Positions 8,181-17,247 of a DNA stretch of 64,000 nucleotides are shown here, piece by piece. The notes below the pieces were generated by a model. That model searched no databases and had not been told where the DNA came from. It saw nothing but the letters and a program-made list of their open reading frames with translations. Made by a program: the position numbers and the translations under genes. Within the stretch, counting starts at the first letter, position 1; every line of letters begins with the position of its first letter. The stretch is from Candidatus Olsenella pullistercoris (GTDB lineage: Bacteria; Actinomycetota; Coriobacteriia; Coriobacteriales; Atopobiaceae): the NCBI GenBank assembly GCA_019116525.1, contig DXBM01000050.1, positions 118,211 through 182,210 of the forward strand, written 5' to 3'.

Positions 8181-10703
8181 GTGACGAGACGACCCACGTT
8201 CCTGGAGGCGCACGGCGTTCCGGAGCTGCTCGCGCCCGCGGGTGGGCCGGAGCCGTTCAACGCCGCGCTCGCCGCCGGCGCTGACGCCATCTACTGCGGC
8301 CTCGGCAACGACTTCAACGCACGTCGCGGCGCAAAGAACTTTGACGACGAGACCTTCTCGGCCGCGTGCCGGCGAGCCCACGTGGCGGGCGCGCGCGTCT
8401 ACGTGACAGTCAACGTGGCAGTCTCAACCGAGGAGCTGCCGCGCGTGCTCGAGCTGGTGCGTCGGGCGTGGCTTTTGGGCGCGGACGCCTTCATCATCCA
8501 GGACTGGGGCCTGCTCTCAGAGGTCCGTCGCCGCTGGCCCGAGGTCGAGACGCACGTCTCGACGCAGGCGAACGTCCATGACGCGCGCGGCGTGGCGTGG
8601 TGCCGCGACGTCTGGGGCGTCGATCGCGTGACGCTGTCGCGCGAGCTCTCGCTCGCGGAGATCGCCCGCATTGCCGAGGAGGGCGTCGAGCTGGAGTGCT
8701 TCGCCCACGGGGCCCTGTGCTTTTGCTACTCGGGCGTGTGCCTCATGAGCTCGCTGGGAGGCGGCCGCTCGGCCAACCGAGGGCTGTGCGCGCAGCCGTG
8801 CCGCCTGCCCTACGACCTGGTGGACGAGCGGGGCGAGGTGCTGGAGATTCCTGGCGTTGCCACGCAGGGCGTTCCCGAGACGAGCCGCGGAGTGGGCGGC
8901 ACGCGGCTGCTCTGCCCCAAGGACTACCGCACGGTCGACCGCGTGCGGGAGATGCGCGACGCGGGCGTGGGCTCGCTCAAGATCGAGGGCCGCATGAAGG
9001 CCCCCGACTACGTGCACTCCGTCGTGGCGTCCTATCGCGACGCAATCGACGCGCTGCGCGACGGCCGTGACAGCGACGATGCCCGTGCGGCGCGCGACCG
9101 TCGCCTGCGCCGCGCGTTCAACCGGGACTTCACCGAGAGCTACCTCTGGGGAGGCTCCGACAACGACATGATGAGCTACGAGCGCTCCAACAACCGCGGT
9201 GAGCTCGTGGGGCGCGTGGTGGCGTCGCGCGCGCTCGAGGACGCGGTCGTGCGGCGGGGCGGCGGCAACGGAGGGCGCGAGCGCCTGCGGCGGCTCACGC
9301 GGGCCGACGTGGAGGTCCTGCTCGAGGCCCCGGTCGGCGCGGGCGACCTGCTCGAGATCCGCCCGCTCTCCGACCCGTCGCAGTTCCTGACCGCGCACGC
9401 CGAGGCGGACGCCGCGGCGGGGGAGACCATCGTCTGTCGCGCGTCAAGGGCGATGGAGGCGGGCTCACTCGTGCGCGTGATCCGCTCGCAGGCCGCCCTC
9501 GACGCCGCCGCGCGCGTTGCCGACAAGGACGTGGTGCGCCGCCGGCCGGTGCGGGTGCGCGTGACGGCGCGCCTGGGCGAGCCGTTCGCGGTGGAGGTGG
9601 AGACGCTCGACGGCGCCGCGTCCGCGCGCGCCGAGGGGTTCGTCGTGGAGGCCGCTCGAACGCGCCCGGTCAGCGAGGGGGACCTCGTGGAGCACGTGGG
9701 CCGCATGGGCCAGAGCGCCTTCGCGCCCGAGGAGTGGGACGTGAGCCTCGACGAGGGCTGCGGCATGTCCTTCTCGGCCGTGCACAAGGTGCGCGCCGAG
9801 GCGTGCGCGCGGCTTGAGGAGGCCCTGCTCGCCCCCTATGCGTCCCGAAAGATGAGCATGGCCCCCCTCTCGCCGTCCCCCGTGGAAGGCGGAGGCCGCC
9901 CGTGTCCGTCTCCGGAGGTCTGCGCCCTCGTGGCATCGCCCGCGTGCGCCGAGGCCGCTCTCTCGGCCGGCGCGACGCGCCTCTACGCCACCGCCGACGA
10001 CCTCGCGCACGGCGCCTGGCCGGACGGCGTCATCCCCTGGCTCGACGAGGTCTGCCGCGAGGCCGACCACGCCCGCCTCGACGCGTGGGTGCGCGCGGGC
10101 GAGCCCGTGGCGATCGGAAACGTCTCTGAGCTTGCCCTTGCCGTTGCTCGCGGCGCGGCGCCCGAGGTCCGCTCCTGCGTTCCCGTCCACAACGCGTCCG
10201 TCCTGGCGGCGCTCGCCGAGAACGGGGCGGCGGGCGTCTGGCTCTCCCCGGAGCTCACCCTTGACGAGGTGTGCGCCCTCGCGCGCGTCTCCCCCGTGCC
10301 GGTCGGCCTGGCAGTGTTCGGGCGCGAGCGCGTCATGACGAGCGAGCACTGCGTCCTGCAGGCGCTCGGCCGCTGCCGCCACGACTGCGCCCGCTGTCCC
10401 GAGCGCGCCAGGAGGCTCTCGCTGCGCGACATAGACGGCAACCTCCTGCCCGTGCGCACCGACGTGAGCGGCCGCTCCAGGATCTTCTCGGCCCGCCCGC
10501 TCGACGCGACCCCGCAGATTGGGGAGCTCGTCGGCGCCGGCGTGACGCGCCTGCTCGTTGACGCGCAGCTCATGGACGAGCGTGAGGTCGCCGCTGCCGT
10601 GTCGCGTGCCGTGGCGGCCCTGCGCGCCGCCCGTGAGGGCCGCCGCCCCGCGCCGCGTGCCAAGGGCGCCACGTCGGGTCATCTCTTCTCGCCCATTGGG
10701 TAA
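8181..10703 (+). CDS. Peptidase U32 family protein (two-part, RlhA/YhbU-like)
   Basis: PELLAPAGGPEPFNAALAAGADAIYCGLG; SLKIEGRMKAPDYV; GTG start at 8181. Confidence 0.9.
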   Translation: MTRRPTFLEAHGVPELLAPAGGPEPFNAALAAGADAIYCGLGNDFNARRGAKNFDDETFSAACRRAHVAGARVYVTVNVAVSTEELPRVLELVRRAWLLGADAFIIQDWGLLSEVRRRWPEVETHVSTQANVHDARGVAWCRDVWGVDRVTLSRELSLAEIARIAEEGVELECFAHGALCFCYSGVCLMSSLGGGRSANRGLCAQPCRLPYDLVDERGEVLEIPGVATQGVPETSRGVGGTRLLCPKDYRTVDRVREMRDAGVGSLKIEGRMKAPDYVHSVVASYRDAIDALRDGRDSDDARAARDRRLRRAFNRDFTESYLWGGSDNDMMSYERSNNRGELVGRVVASRALEDAVVRRGGGNGGRERLRRLTRADVEVLLEAPVGAGDLLEIRPLSDPSQFLTAHAEADAAAGETIVCRASRAMEAGSLVRVIRSQAALDAAARVADKDVVRRRPVRVRVTARLGEPFAVEVETLDGAASARAEGFVVEAARTRPVSEGDLVEHVGRMGQSAFAPEEWDVSLDEGCGMSFSAVHKVRAEACARLEEALLAPYASRKMSMAPLSPSPVEGGGRPCPSPEVCALVASPACAEAALSAGATRLYATADDLAHGAWPDGVIPWLDEVCREADHARLDAWVRAGEPVAIGNVSELALAVARGAAPEVRSCVPVHNASVLAALAENGAAGVWLSPELTLDEVCALARVSPVPVGLAVFGRERVMTSEHCVLQALGRCRHDCARCPERARRLSLRDIDGNLLPVRTDVSGRSRIFSARPLDATPQIGELVGAGVTRLLVDAQLMDEREVAAAVSRAVAALRAAREGRRPAPRAKGATSGHLFSPIG

Positions 10704-10741
10704 GATGTCACCTGGAACGCTCTCCTGTCGAAAGGATCACC

Positions 10742-10978
10742 ATGGCCGTTGACCGCGCGCTTCTGGAAGCCACCCTCGACGTCATCCGCCAGAGCCTTCA
10801 GGCCGACGGCGGGGACGTCGCCCTCATCGACGTGACCGACGACGGCGTCGTCACCCTCGAAATGCAGGGGGCCTGCGCGGGATGCCCGCTCTCGAGCCTC
10901 GACATGTCCGAGGGCATCGAGCGCATCCTGCGCGAGCACGTCCCCGGCGTCACCCGCGTCCAGCCCGCCGCGTTCTAG
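10742..10978 (+). CDS. NifU C-terminal domain Fe-S scaffold protein
   Basis: IRQSLQADGGDVALIDV...GACAGCPLSSLDMSEGIERILREHVPGV. Confidence 0.93.
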   Translation: MAVDRALLEATLDVIRQSLQADGGDVALIDVTDDGVVTLEMQGACAGCPLSSLDMSEGIERILREHVPGVTRVQPAAF

Positions 10979-10993
10979 GCCGGCGAGCGGGAC

Positions 10994-11809
10994 GTGCTTC
11001 TGAACGACCTCTACCACGCGCTCGACCCGGTCGCGTTCTCGCTCGGGCCGTTCACGGTCAGGTGGTACGCGCTCGCCTACCTGGCGGGGTTCGTGCTTGC
11101 CGGCGTCATGATCTGGCGCACGCAGCGCCGCTGGGGCCTGGGGCTCTCGGTCGATGACGTGGTCTCCGTCGTCCTCGGCGTGGTCTTCGGCGTGATCGTG
11201 GGCGCGCGCCTGTTCTACGTCGTGTTCTACGGGGCGGGCTTCTACCTGGAGCACCCGCTCGAGATCTTCATGCTGAGCCATGGCGGCATGAGCTTCCACG
11301 GGGGGCTCGTGGGGGCCGTCGTGGGCGGCGCCCTCGTGTGCCGGCGCTACGGCATCTCCGTCCCCACGATGTGCGACCTCGGCGTCATCGGGGCGCCGAT
11401 CGGCCTGTTCTTTGGCCGCTGCGCGAACTTCGTGAACGGCGAGCTCTGGGGCAAGGAGACCGACCTGCCCTGGGGCGTCATGTTCGAGACGGGGGGCGCG
11501 GTGTACCGCCACCCCTCTCAGCTCTACGAGGCAATCCTCGAGGGGCTCGTGCTGTTCGCCGTGCTCTACGCGCTCTCGCGCCGCGTGCCGCCTCGCCCTC
11601 AGGGCACCTTCATCGGCGTGTTCCTGGCGCTCTACGGAGTCTTCCGCTTCCTCGTTGAGTTCGTGCGCGTGCCCGACGCACAGCTCGGCTACCTCTTCGG
11701 CCCCATCACGATGGGACAGCTCCTCAGCCTGCCGCTCGTCGTGGCAGGCGTGGCCGTGCTGGTCCTCTCGCACCGGCTCGCCCGCCCGCAGGCGGGCTAC
11801 GTGAGGTAG
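10994..11809 (+). CDS. lgt: Prolipoprotein diacylglyceryl transferase
   Basis: GGMSFHGGLVGAVVGG, FGRCANFVNGELWG, HPSQLYEAILEG. Confidence 0.96.
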   Translation: MLLNDLYHALDPVAFSLGPFTVRWYALAYLAGFVLAGVMIWRTQRRWGLGLSVDDVVSVVLGVVFGVIVGARLFYVVFYGAGFYLEHPLEIFMLSHGGMSFHGGLVGAVVGGALVCRRYGISVPTMCDLGVIGAPIGLFFGRCANFVNGELWGKETDLPWGVMFETGGAVYRHPSQLYEAILEGLVLFAVLYALSRRVPPRPQGTFIGVFLALYGVFRFLVEFVRVPDAQLGYLFGPITMGQLLSLPLVVAGVAVLVLSHRLARPQAGYVR

Positions 11810-11851
11810 GGCTCTCGCCCGCTCGTCGCAGGTCCGTGCGACCGAAGGGGC

Positions 11852-12493
11852 TCAGCCGGCGTAGTGCGCGAGGCACATGCCGATGAAGTCGCGCATCTCG
11901 GCGCGGAAGTCGGTCGTCGGCGCGCTGGTGCCGAGCTGCTCGCGCGCCTTGACGAGGAGCGGGTTTGTCCAGCAGGCGCTGACGTAGCCCACCGCGTGGT
12001 AGTAGACCGCCAGCAGCAGCGGCTCCACGCGCTCGGGGGCAACGGGCAGGATCTGCGGCAGGCGCTCGCGCATCTGGCCGACGCGCTCGTAGTAGCCGCG
12101 CTTGAACTCGACGAGGCGCTCGAGCGTGACGTTGGTCTCGACGATCGTGGAGAGCAGGTCGCCGAGGCGGAAGTACTCCTGGTGCGCGTTGGCGATCCCC
12201 GCCCACACCTCGGCGACGGTGTCGGGGGAGAGTCCGCACCCCTCGGGCAGCGCGGCGAGAAGGGCGTCGAAGTACCGGTCGCACTCGTCGGCCGTGAGCA
12301 GGAGGAAGACCTCCTCCTTGGTGCTCACGTACTTGTAGAGGTTCGCTCGCGACCACCCCAGCTCGTCGGCGATGGTGGTGAGCGTGATCTCGTGGTAGGG
12401 GCGCTCCGCGAACTGCTCGCGCACGGCGCCCTTGATCTCCTCGAGGCGCTGCCCCTTCTGCTCGGCGCTGCGCGCCCGTATGAACTCGGCCAT
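11852..12493 (-). CDS. TetR family transcriptional regulator
   Basis: ITLTTIADELGWSRANLYKYVSTKEEVFLLL HTH. Confidence 0.92.
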   Translation of the reverse strand: MAEFIRARSAEQKGQRLEEIKGAVREQFAERPYHEITLTTIADELGWSRANLYKYVSTKEEVFLLLTADECDRYFDALLAALPEGCGLSPDTVAEVWAGIANAHQEYFRLGDLLSTIVETNVTLERLVEFKRGYYERVGQMRERLPQILPVAPERVEPLLLAVYYHAVGYVSACWTNPLLVKAREQLGTSAPTTDFRAEMRDFIGMCLAHYAG

Positions 12494-12596
12494 GGAACCC
12501 TCCGTGCTTCTAGATAAGAGAAGTATAGCGCAGGCACCCTGCATGTGACGCGGCGTCGCGTATGTGGGGCGTCCGAGTGATGCCTGCCTTTAATTG

Positions 12597-12613
12597 TTCG
12601 CAAGATTAGCGAA
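12597..12613. promoter_or_regulatory. Candidate operator TTCGC-N7-GCGAA between tetR and ADH
   Basis: Inverted repeat in divergent TetR/ADH intergenic region upstream of a TATAAG-like -10. Confidence 0.4.
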
Positions 12614-12675
12614 TGAGAGGCAACAAATTATGGTATAAGTAACGTGACGTCATTAAACGAGAGAGAGGGACCGTC

Positions 12676-13857
12676 ATGCTCGGTGACTTCACCTACCACA
12701 ACCCAACCAAACTCATCTTTGGCAAGGACGCCATGGCGGCGCTCGCGGACGAGCTCCGCGCGTACGGACCTATGGTCCAGCTCGTCTACGGCGGGGGCTC
12801 CATCAAGAGGAACGGCATCTACGACCAGGTCATGGCGGCGCTCGCCGACGCGGGAAAGACCGTGGTCGAGGACGCGGGCGTCATGCCCAACCCCACGGTC
12901 GAGAAGCTCCGCGAGGGTGTTGCCATCGCGCGTGAGAACCACGTTGACCTGATCCTTGCCGTGGGCGGCGGCTCGTGCATCGACTACGCCAAGGGCGTGG
13001 CCGTCTCCGCCAACCTGCCGGAGGACGTTGACCCCTGGCAGAAGTACTGGGTGGACTTCGACGAGCCCGCCGCGGACCTCGAGGTGGTCCCTGTGGGCAG
13101 CGTGCTCACGATGGTGGGAACCGGCTCTGAGATGAACTGTGGCTCGGTCATCACCAACCACGAGGCAAAGATGAAGGTCGGCCACGTCTTTGCCGACGCG
13201 CGCGTGTTCCCGCGCTTTGCGGTGCTCAACCCGGAGTTCACCTACACGCTGCCGCGCTACCAGATGGTCGCCGGCATCTTTGACATCATGAACCACATCA
13301 CCGAGCAGTACTTCTCGGGCACCGACGACAACACCTCCGACTACCTCGCCGAGGGCCTCATGCGCAGCCTCGTGGCCGCGAGCCGTGCCGCCGTTGCGAA
13401 CCCCGAGGACTACGAGGCCCGCTCCAACATCATGTGGTGCGCCACGTGGGCGCTGAACACCCTCATCGCCATGGGCAAGAGCACGGACTGGGAGGTGCAC
13501 ATGCTCGGCCAGGCCGTGGGCGCGCACACCGACGCCACGCACGGCATGACGCTCTCCGCCGTGGCGCTGCCGTACTACCGCCTCGTCATGCCGTACGGCG
13601 CGGAGAAGTTCGCTCGCTTCGCGACCAACGTGTGGGGCGTCTCGCCGGAGGGTCGCTCGACCGAGGAGCTCGCCGCAGCCGGCCTCGACGCGATGGAGGC
13701 ATGGATGCGTGAGATCGGCTGCGTGATGACGACCGGCGAGCTCGGCGTCACGGAGGACATGCTTGAGGCCATCGCCGACTCTACGCTCGTGATGCAGGGC
13801 GGCTACCACCCGCTCACGCGCGACGAGATCGTGTCGGTGCTTCGCGCCAGCCTGTAG
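12676..13857 (+). CDS. Iron-containing alcohol dehydrogenase (BdhA/YqhD-like)
   Basis: FGKDAMAAL...GGGSCIDYAKG...TGSEMNCGSVI...EVHMLGQAVGAHTDATHGMTLSAV. Confidence 0.95.
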   Translation: MLGDFTYHNPTKLIFGKDAMAALADELRAYGPMVQLVYGGGSIKRNGIYDQVMAALADAGKTVVEDAGVMPNPTVEKLREGVAIARENHVDLILAVGGGSCIDYAKGVAVSANLPEDVDPWQKYWVDFDEPAADLEVVPVGSVLTMVGTGSEMNCGSVITNHEAKMKVGHVFADARVFPRFAVLNPEFTYTLPRYQMVAGIFDIMNHITEQYFSGTDDNTSDYLAEGLMRSLVAASRAAVANPEDYEARSNIMWCATWALNTLIAMGKSTDWEVHMLGQAVGAHTDATHGMTLSAVALPYYRLVMPYGAEKFARFATNVWGVSPEGRSTEELAAAGLDAMEAWMREIGCVMTTGELGVTEDMLEAIADSTLVMQGGYHPLTRDEIVSVLRASL

Positions 13858-13886
13858 TGATACGAAGGGACAGTCCCTTCGTATCA
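13858..13886. repeat. Perfect palindrome TGATACGAAGGGA-CAG-TCCCTTCGTATCA
   Basis: 13-bp perfect arms directly after ADH stop; central GGGACAGTCCC resembles other palindromes in window. Confidence 0.7.
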
Positions 13887-13919
13887 CCTTCGTGTCGCTT
13901 CTCGTGAAAAGGAGCCATC

Positions 13920-13999
13920 ATGCGCAAGAACATCGGGCTACCTGCGCACCGGTGACGTCATCGGGCCGTGCGCGGACTTTGCCAAGGCGGCGCGGGCAT
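13920..13999 (+). pseudogene. Probable gene remnant (start fragment joined out of frame to a C-terminal fragment)
   Basis: RBS plus ATGCGCAAGAACATC (MRKNI), then different frame GYLRTGDVIGPCADFAKAARA*. Confidence 0.4.
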
Positions 14000-14492
14000 G
14001 ATGGGTCGCCGCAACTTCCTCGCCGCGGCGGCCGCGCTGGGAACCAGCGCGCTTCTGGGCGGCTGCTCGGCGGGCGAGAGGGGCGCGGGCGCGGCGGAGA
14101 CGGACGCCCCGACAGGGAGCGCCGAAGAGGAGGAGACTGTGACAAGCGCGAGAACCATGACCGTGACCTGCGGGGACGCGGTGGTTACCTACGAGCTCAA
14201 CGACAGCCCCGCGGCCGATGCGCTTCTCGGCCAGCTGCCGCTCACGCTCGAGGTCGACGACTTCTCCGACAACGAGAAGGTCTTCTACCCGCCCGAGGAG
14301 CTCGACGTGACGGACGCCCTGCGCGCCGAGTCCGGCGAGGCAGGGACGCTCGCGTACTACGCGCCATGGGGCGACGTCGTGATGTTCTACGGGTCCTTCT
14401 CGCCCAATGATGCCCTCTACGAGCTGGGGTGGGCCGTGGATGGAGAGGAGAGGATTTCCGAGCTCTCCGGCACGATCGAGGTCGCGCTGTAG
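13998..14492 (+). CDS. Cyclophilin-like fold lipoprotein (secreted)
   Basis: MMGRRNFLAAAAALGTSALLGGC Tat/lipobox signal; VVTYELNDSPAADALLGQLPLTLEV...GELGW-like cyclophilin-like pattern. Confidence 0.8.
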   Translation: MMGRRNFLAAAAALGTSALLGGCSAGERGAGAAETDAPTGSAEEEETVTSARTMTVTCGDAVVTYELNDSPAADALLGQLPLTLEVDDFSDNEKVFYPPEELDVTDALRAESGEAGTLAYYAPWGDVVMFYGSFSPNDALYELGWAVDGEERISELSGTIEVAL

Positions 14493-14524
14493 GTGCGTGC
14501 CGTAGCGATTGGGGTGCGCGCGTG

Positions 14525-14619
14525 CGGTTATGTACACCTCCGCATGGGGTGACATCTATGAACTCGCAGCTCAGGGCAGTGCTGAGAACGTCGATGATCT
14601 GGTGGGGTGTACATAACCG
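14525..14619. repeat. 95-bp region bounded by perfect 14-bp inverted repeats CGGTTATGTACACC / GGTGTACATAACCG
   Basis: Arms 14525-14538 and 14606-14619; nested CTCAG...CTGAG hairpin inside. Confidence 0.7.
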
Positions 14620-14663
14620 GCGCAGGGGCACGAGACGCGTGGCGACAGGAGAAAGGACTGGAC

Positions 14664-15158
14664 ATGACTGACAGCGGAATTGGCAAAAGGCTCGTCGCGT
14701 ACTTCTCGGCGAGCGGGGCCACGGGGCGAGCGGCACGGGCGCTCGCGCAGGCTGCGGGAGCCGACCTCTTTGAGATCGTGCCCGAGGACCCCTACACGAC
14801 GGCTGACCTCGACTGGCGCAACCGACGCAGCCGCAGCTCGCTCGAGGAGCGCGACCCGTCCGTGCGTCCGGCGGTGGCGAGCGCGGTGGGGGACATGGAT
14901 GACTACGACACGGTCTTCGTGGGCTTCCCCATCTGGTGGGGGCACGAGCCGGCGATTGTGGACACGTTCCTGGAGCAGTACGACTTCTCGGGCAAGGTGG
15001 TGGCGCCGTTCGCGACCTCGGGCGGCTCGGGTGCAAGCGGGTCTGACCGCAGGCTGCGCGCGGCGTGCCCCACGGCCGGCGAGCTGCTGCCCGCCAAGCT
15101 CGTGAACGGCATGGGCGCGGACGCGCTCGGCACCTGGGTCGAGTCCGTCGCGCGGTAG
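14664..15158 (+). CDS. Flavodoxin
   Basis: RLVAYFSASGATGRAARALAQAAGADLFEIVPEDPYT...FVGFPIWWGHEPAIVDTFLE. Confidence 0.93.
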   Translation: MTDSGIGKRLVAYFSASGATGRAARALAQAAGADLFEIVPEDPYTTADLDWRNRRSRSSLEERDPSVRPAVASAVGDMDDYDTVFVGFPIWWGHEPAIVDTFLEQYDFSGKVVAPFATSGGSGASGSDRRLRAACPTAGELLPAKLVNGMGADALGTWVESVAR

Positions 15159-15172
15159 CGCGGAGGCAGCCA

Positions 15173-15301
15173 ATGAAGGTCCTGATACTGCAGGGAAGCC
15201 CCAACCGGGACGGGTCCACGGCCATGCTGGCCGATGAGTTTGCGCGTGGGGCGCGGCAGGCGGGCCATGACGTTGAGCGCATCGACGGGGCCCACGAAGA
15301 C
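15173..15301 (+). pseudogene. Truncated NADPH-dependent FMN reductase / flavodoxin family N-terminus
   Basis: MKVLILQGSPNRDGSTAMLADEFARGARQAGHDVERIDGAH then family similarity is lost; next AKR ATG follows immediately. Confidence 0.6.
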
Positions 15302-15314
15302 GAGGGAGACAGAC

Positions 15315-16199
15315 ATGGAGTACCGCGCGCTGCCTCATGGCGGCGAGAAGATCAGCGTGATAGGCCTGGGGTCGGCGGGGCTGCACAACGCGAGCGACGC
15401 CGAGGTCGAGCGCACCATCGACGAGGCGGTGGACGCGGGGGTCAACCACTTCGACTTCATCCCCAGCGAGTCGCGCCCGCTTGCGGCGATGGGACGCGCG
15501 CTGCGCCGCCACCGCGCCGACGTGCACGTTCAGGTGCACATCGGGGCGCTCTACGGGAGCGGCGCCTACGGCTGGACCACCGACGCCAAGCCTGCCATCG
15601 CAGAGTTCGAGCAGCGCCTGACAGCCATCGGCACCGACTACGCCGACGAGTCCGAGTACGGCAAGGGCGAGGCGGCGGACCGCATGGAGCTGCTGTGCGA
15701 GTTCGAGCGCGCTGGGATAGGGGTGAGCGTGATGAAGCCGTTCGCGGGCGGCCAGCTGCTCGATGCCGCTCAGTCGCCGTTCGGGCGGGTGCTCACGCGC
15801 ACCCAGTGCATCCAGTACGCGCTCGACAAGCCCGGGGTGGTGACGGTGCTGCCGGGCGTCCACGACCTCGCCGACCTGCGCGACCTTCTCGGCTATCTCG
15901 ACGCCACGCCCGAGGAGCGCGACTACTCCGAGCTCGCGAGCATGGCGCCGCAGTCGCGCGAGGCGCGCTGCGTGTACTGCAACCACTGTCAGCCCTGCCC
16001 GTCCGGCATCCAGGTGGGCCTGGTCAACAAGTACTACGACCTCGCCCGCGTTGGCGACGAGCTGGCGGCGGAGCACTACCGCAACCTCGAGCACCATGCG
16101 GGGGAGTGCGTGGGGTGCGGCCACTGCGACAGCCGTTGCCCCTTCGGCGTGGCGCAGTCCTCGCGCATGTGCGAGATCGCCGCGTACTTTGGCATGTGA
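15315..16199 (+). CDS. Aldo/keto reductase with C-terminal 4Fe-4S domain; central barrel segment missing
   Basis: GGEKISVIGLGSAGLHNA...; CVYCNHCQPCPSGI and CVGCGHCDSRCPFGV; about 84 residues shorter than intact paralogue at 37398..38546. Confidence 0.75.
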   Translation: MEYRALPHGGEKISVIGLGSAGLHNASDAEVERTIDEAVDAGVNHFDFIPSESRPLAAMGRALRRHRADVHVQVHIGALYGSGAYGWTTDAKPAIAEFEQRLTAIGTDYADESEYGKGEAADRMELLCEFERAGIGVSVMKPFAGGQLLDAAQSPFGRVLTRTQCIQYALDKPGVVTVLPGVHDLADLRDLLGYLDATPEERDYSELASMAPQSREARCVYCNHCQPCPSGIQVGLVNKYYDLARVGDELAAEHYRNLEHHAGECVGCGHCDSRCPFGVAQSSRMCEIAAYFGM

Positions 16200-16235
16200 C
16201 GACGGCGAGAAGCGCCAGGCGGAGAGGGCCCGCGC

Positions 16236-17117
16236 CTACGTCCGGAGGCTCTCCAGAAACAGGCTTGCCGCCCGCGAGGTCGTTGCGGTGCGCTTCCAGA
16301 CCACGTCAATGATGGAGACTGCGGGCGGATAGAGCAGGCGGAAGGCGAGCCCGCTACCCGGATCGGCGGGCGTGAGGCCCTCGAGGGTGAGCATGCGGCC
16401 CACGCCTTCCTGTACGAGCAGCGCGGCATTGAAGGAGAGGTTGTAGGTTGCCGCGACCTCGATTCCGTCTCCGTCGTCCCCGAACCATGCTGCGAGCGGG
16501 CCTGCGAGGCGCTCTCCCGTCCACGAGCGCTCCGGCATGACGAGCGGGCCCTCGGAGAGGTCGGCAGGCGAGATTACCTCGCGCTCGACGAGCGGGTCAT
16601 CCGCGCGCATGACGACGCCCCACGCGTCGCTGAGTGGCAGTCGCAGGTGCTCGTGGCGCTCGTCGTCAGGGTACGACATGAGCACGGCGAGGTCGTCGAG
16701 GCCGTGCTCGAGTCGCTCTATGAGATCGGTAGCCACAGCGCTGTGCAGGTGGAAGCGCACGTCGGGGTAGCGCTGGCGAAAAGCGCTTACGCGCCGTGCG
16801 ATGAGGCGCATGCTCGCGCTCTCGCCCGCGCCGATGTGAACGTCCCCCGCCACGATGTCGTCGCCGTGCGAGAAGTCCGCCGATGTCTGGTCCGCCAGAC
16901 CCACGATCTCCTGTGCGCGACGACGCAGGTAGAGGCCCTTTTCGGTTGGTCGCACGCTGCGGCTGCGTCGCTCGAGCAGTTCGCAGCCGAGCTCGCGCTC
17001 GAGTGAGGCAATCTGGCGCGAGAGCGCAGGCTGCGTGACGTGCAGCTCCTCGGCGGCGCGTGACATGGTGCCGTGCTCGCAGACGGCGAGGTAGTAGCGA
17101 AGACCCCTGAGCTCCAC
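16236..17117 (-). CDS. LysR family transcriptional regulator
   Basis: MELRGLRYYLAVCEHGTMSRAAEELHVTQPALSRQIASLERELGCELLER. Confidence 0.95.
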   Translation of the reverse strand: MELRGLRYYLAVCEHGTMSRAAEELHVTQPALSRQIASLERELGCELLERRSRSVRPTEKGLYLRRRAQEIVGLADQTSADFSHGDDIVAGDVHIGAGESASMRLIARRVSAFRQRYPDVRFHLHSAVATDLIERLEHGLDDLAVLMSYPDDERHEHLRLPLSDAWGVVMRADDPLVEREVISPADLSEGPLVMPERSWTGERLAGPLAAWFGDDGDGIEVAATYNLSFNAALLVQEGVGRMLTLEGLTPADPGSGLAFRLLYPPAVSIIDVVWKRTATTSRAASLFLESLRT

Positions 17118-17126
17118 GGTCCCCCC

Positions 17127-17139
17127 TTGCGACTCGCAA
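17127..17139. promoter_or_regulatory. Candidate LysR-type site TTGCGACTCGCAA
   Basis: Perfect 13-bp palindrome about 10 bp upstream of LysR start in divergent intergenic region. Confidence 0.4.
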
Positions 17140-17247
17140 CATATAAGGGAAAGTCATATCACGATATAGATTATAAGCAATTGTATTCTCTTGCATCCGG
17201 TTTCACACTGAAGACGTACGAAATGGCAAAGGCGAGGGGAGACGTCC

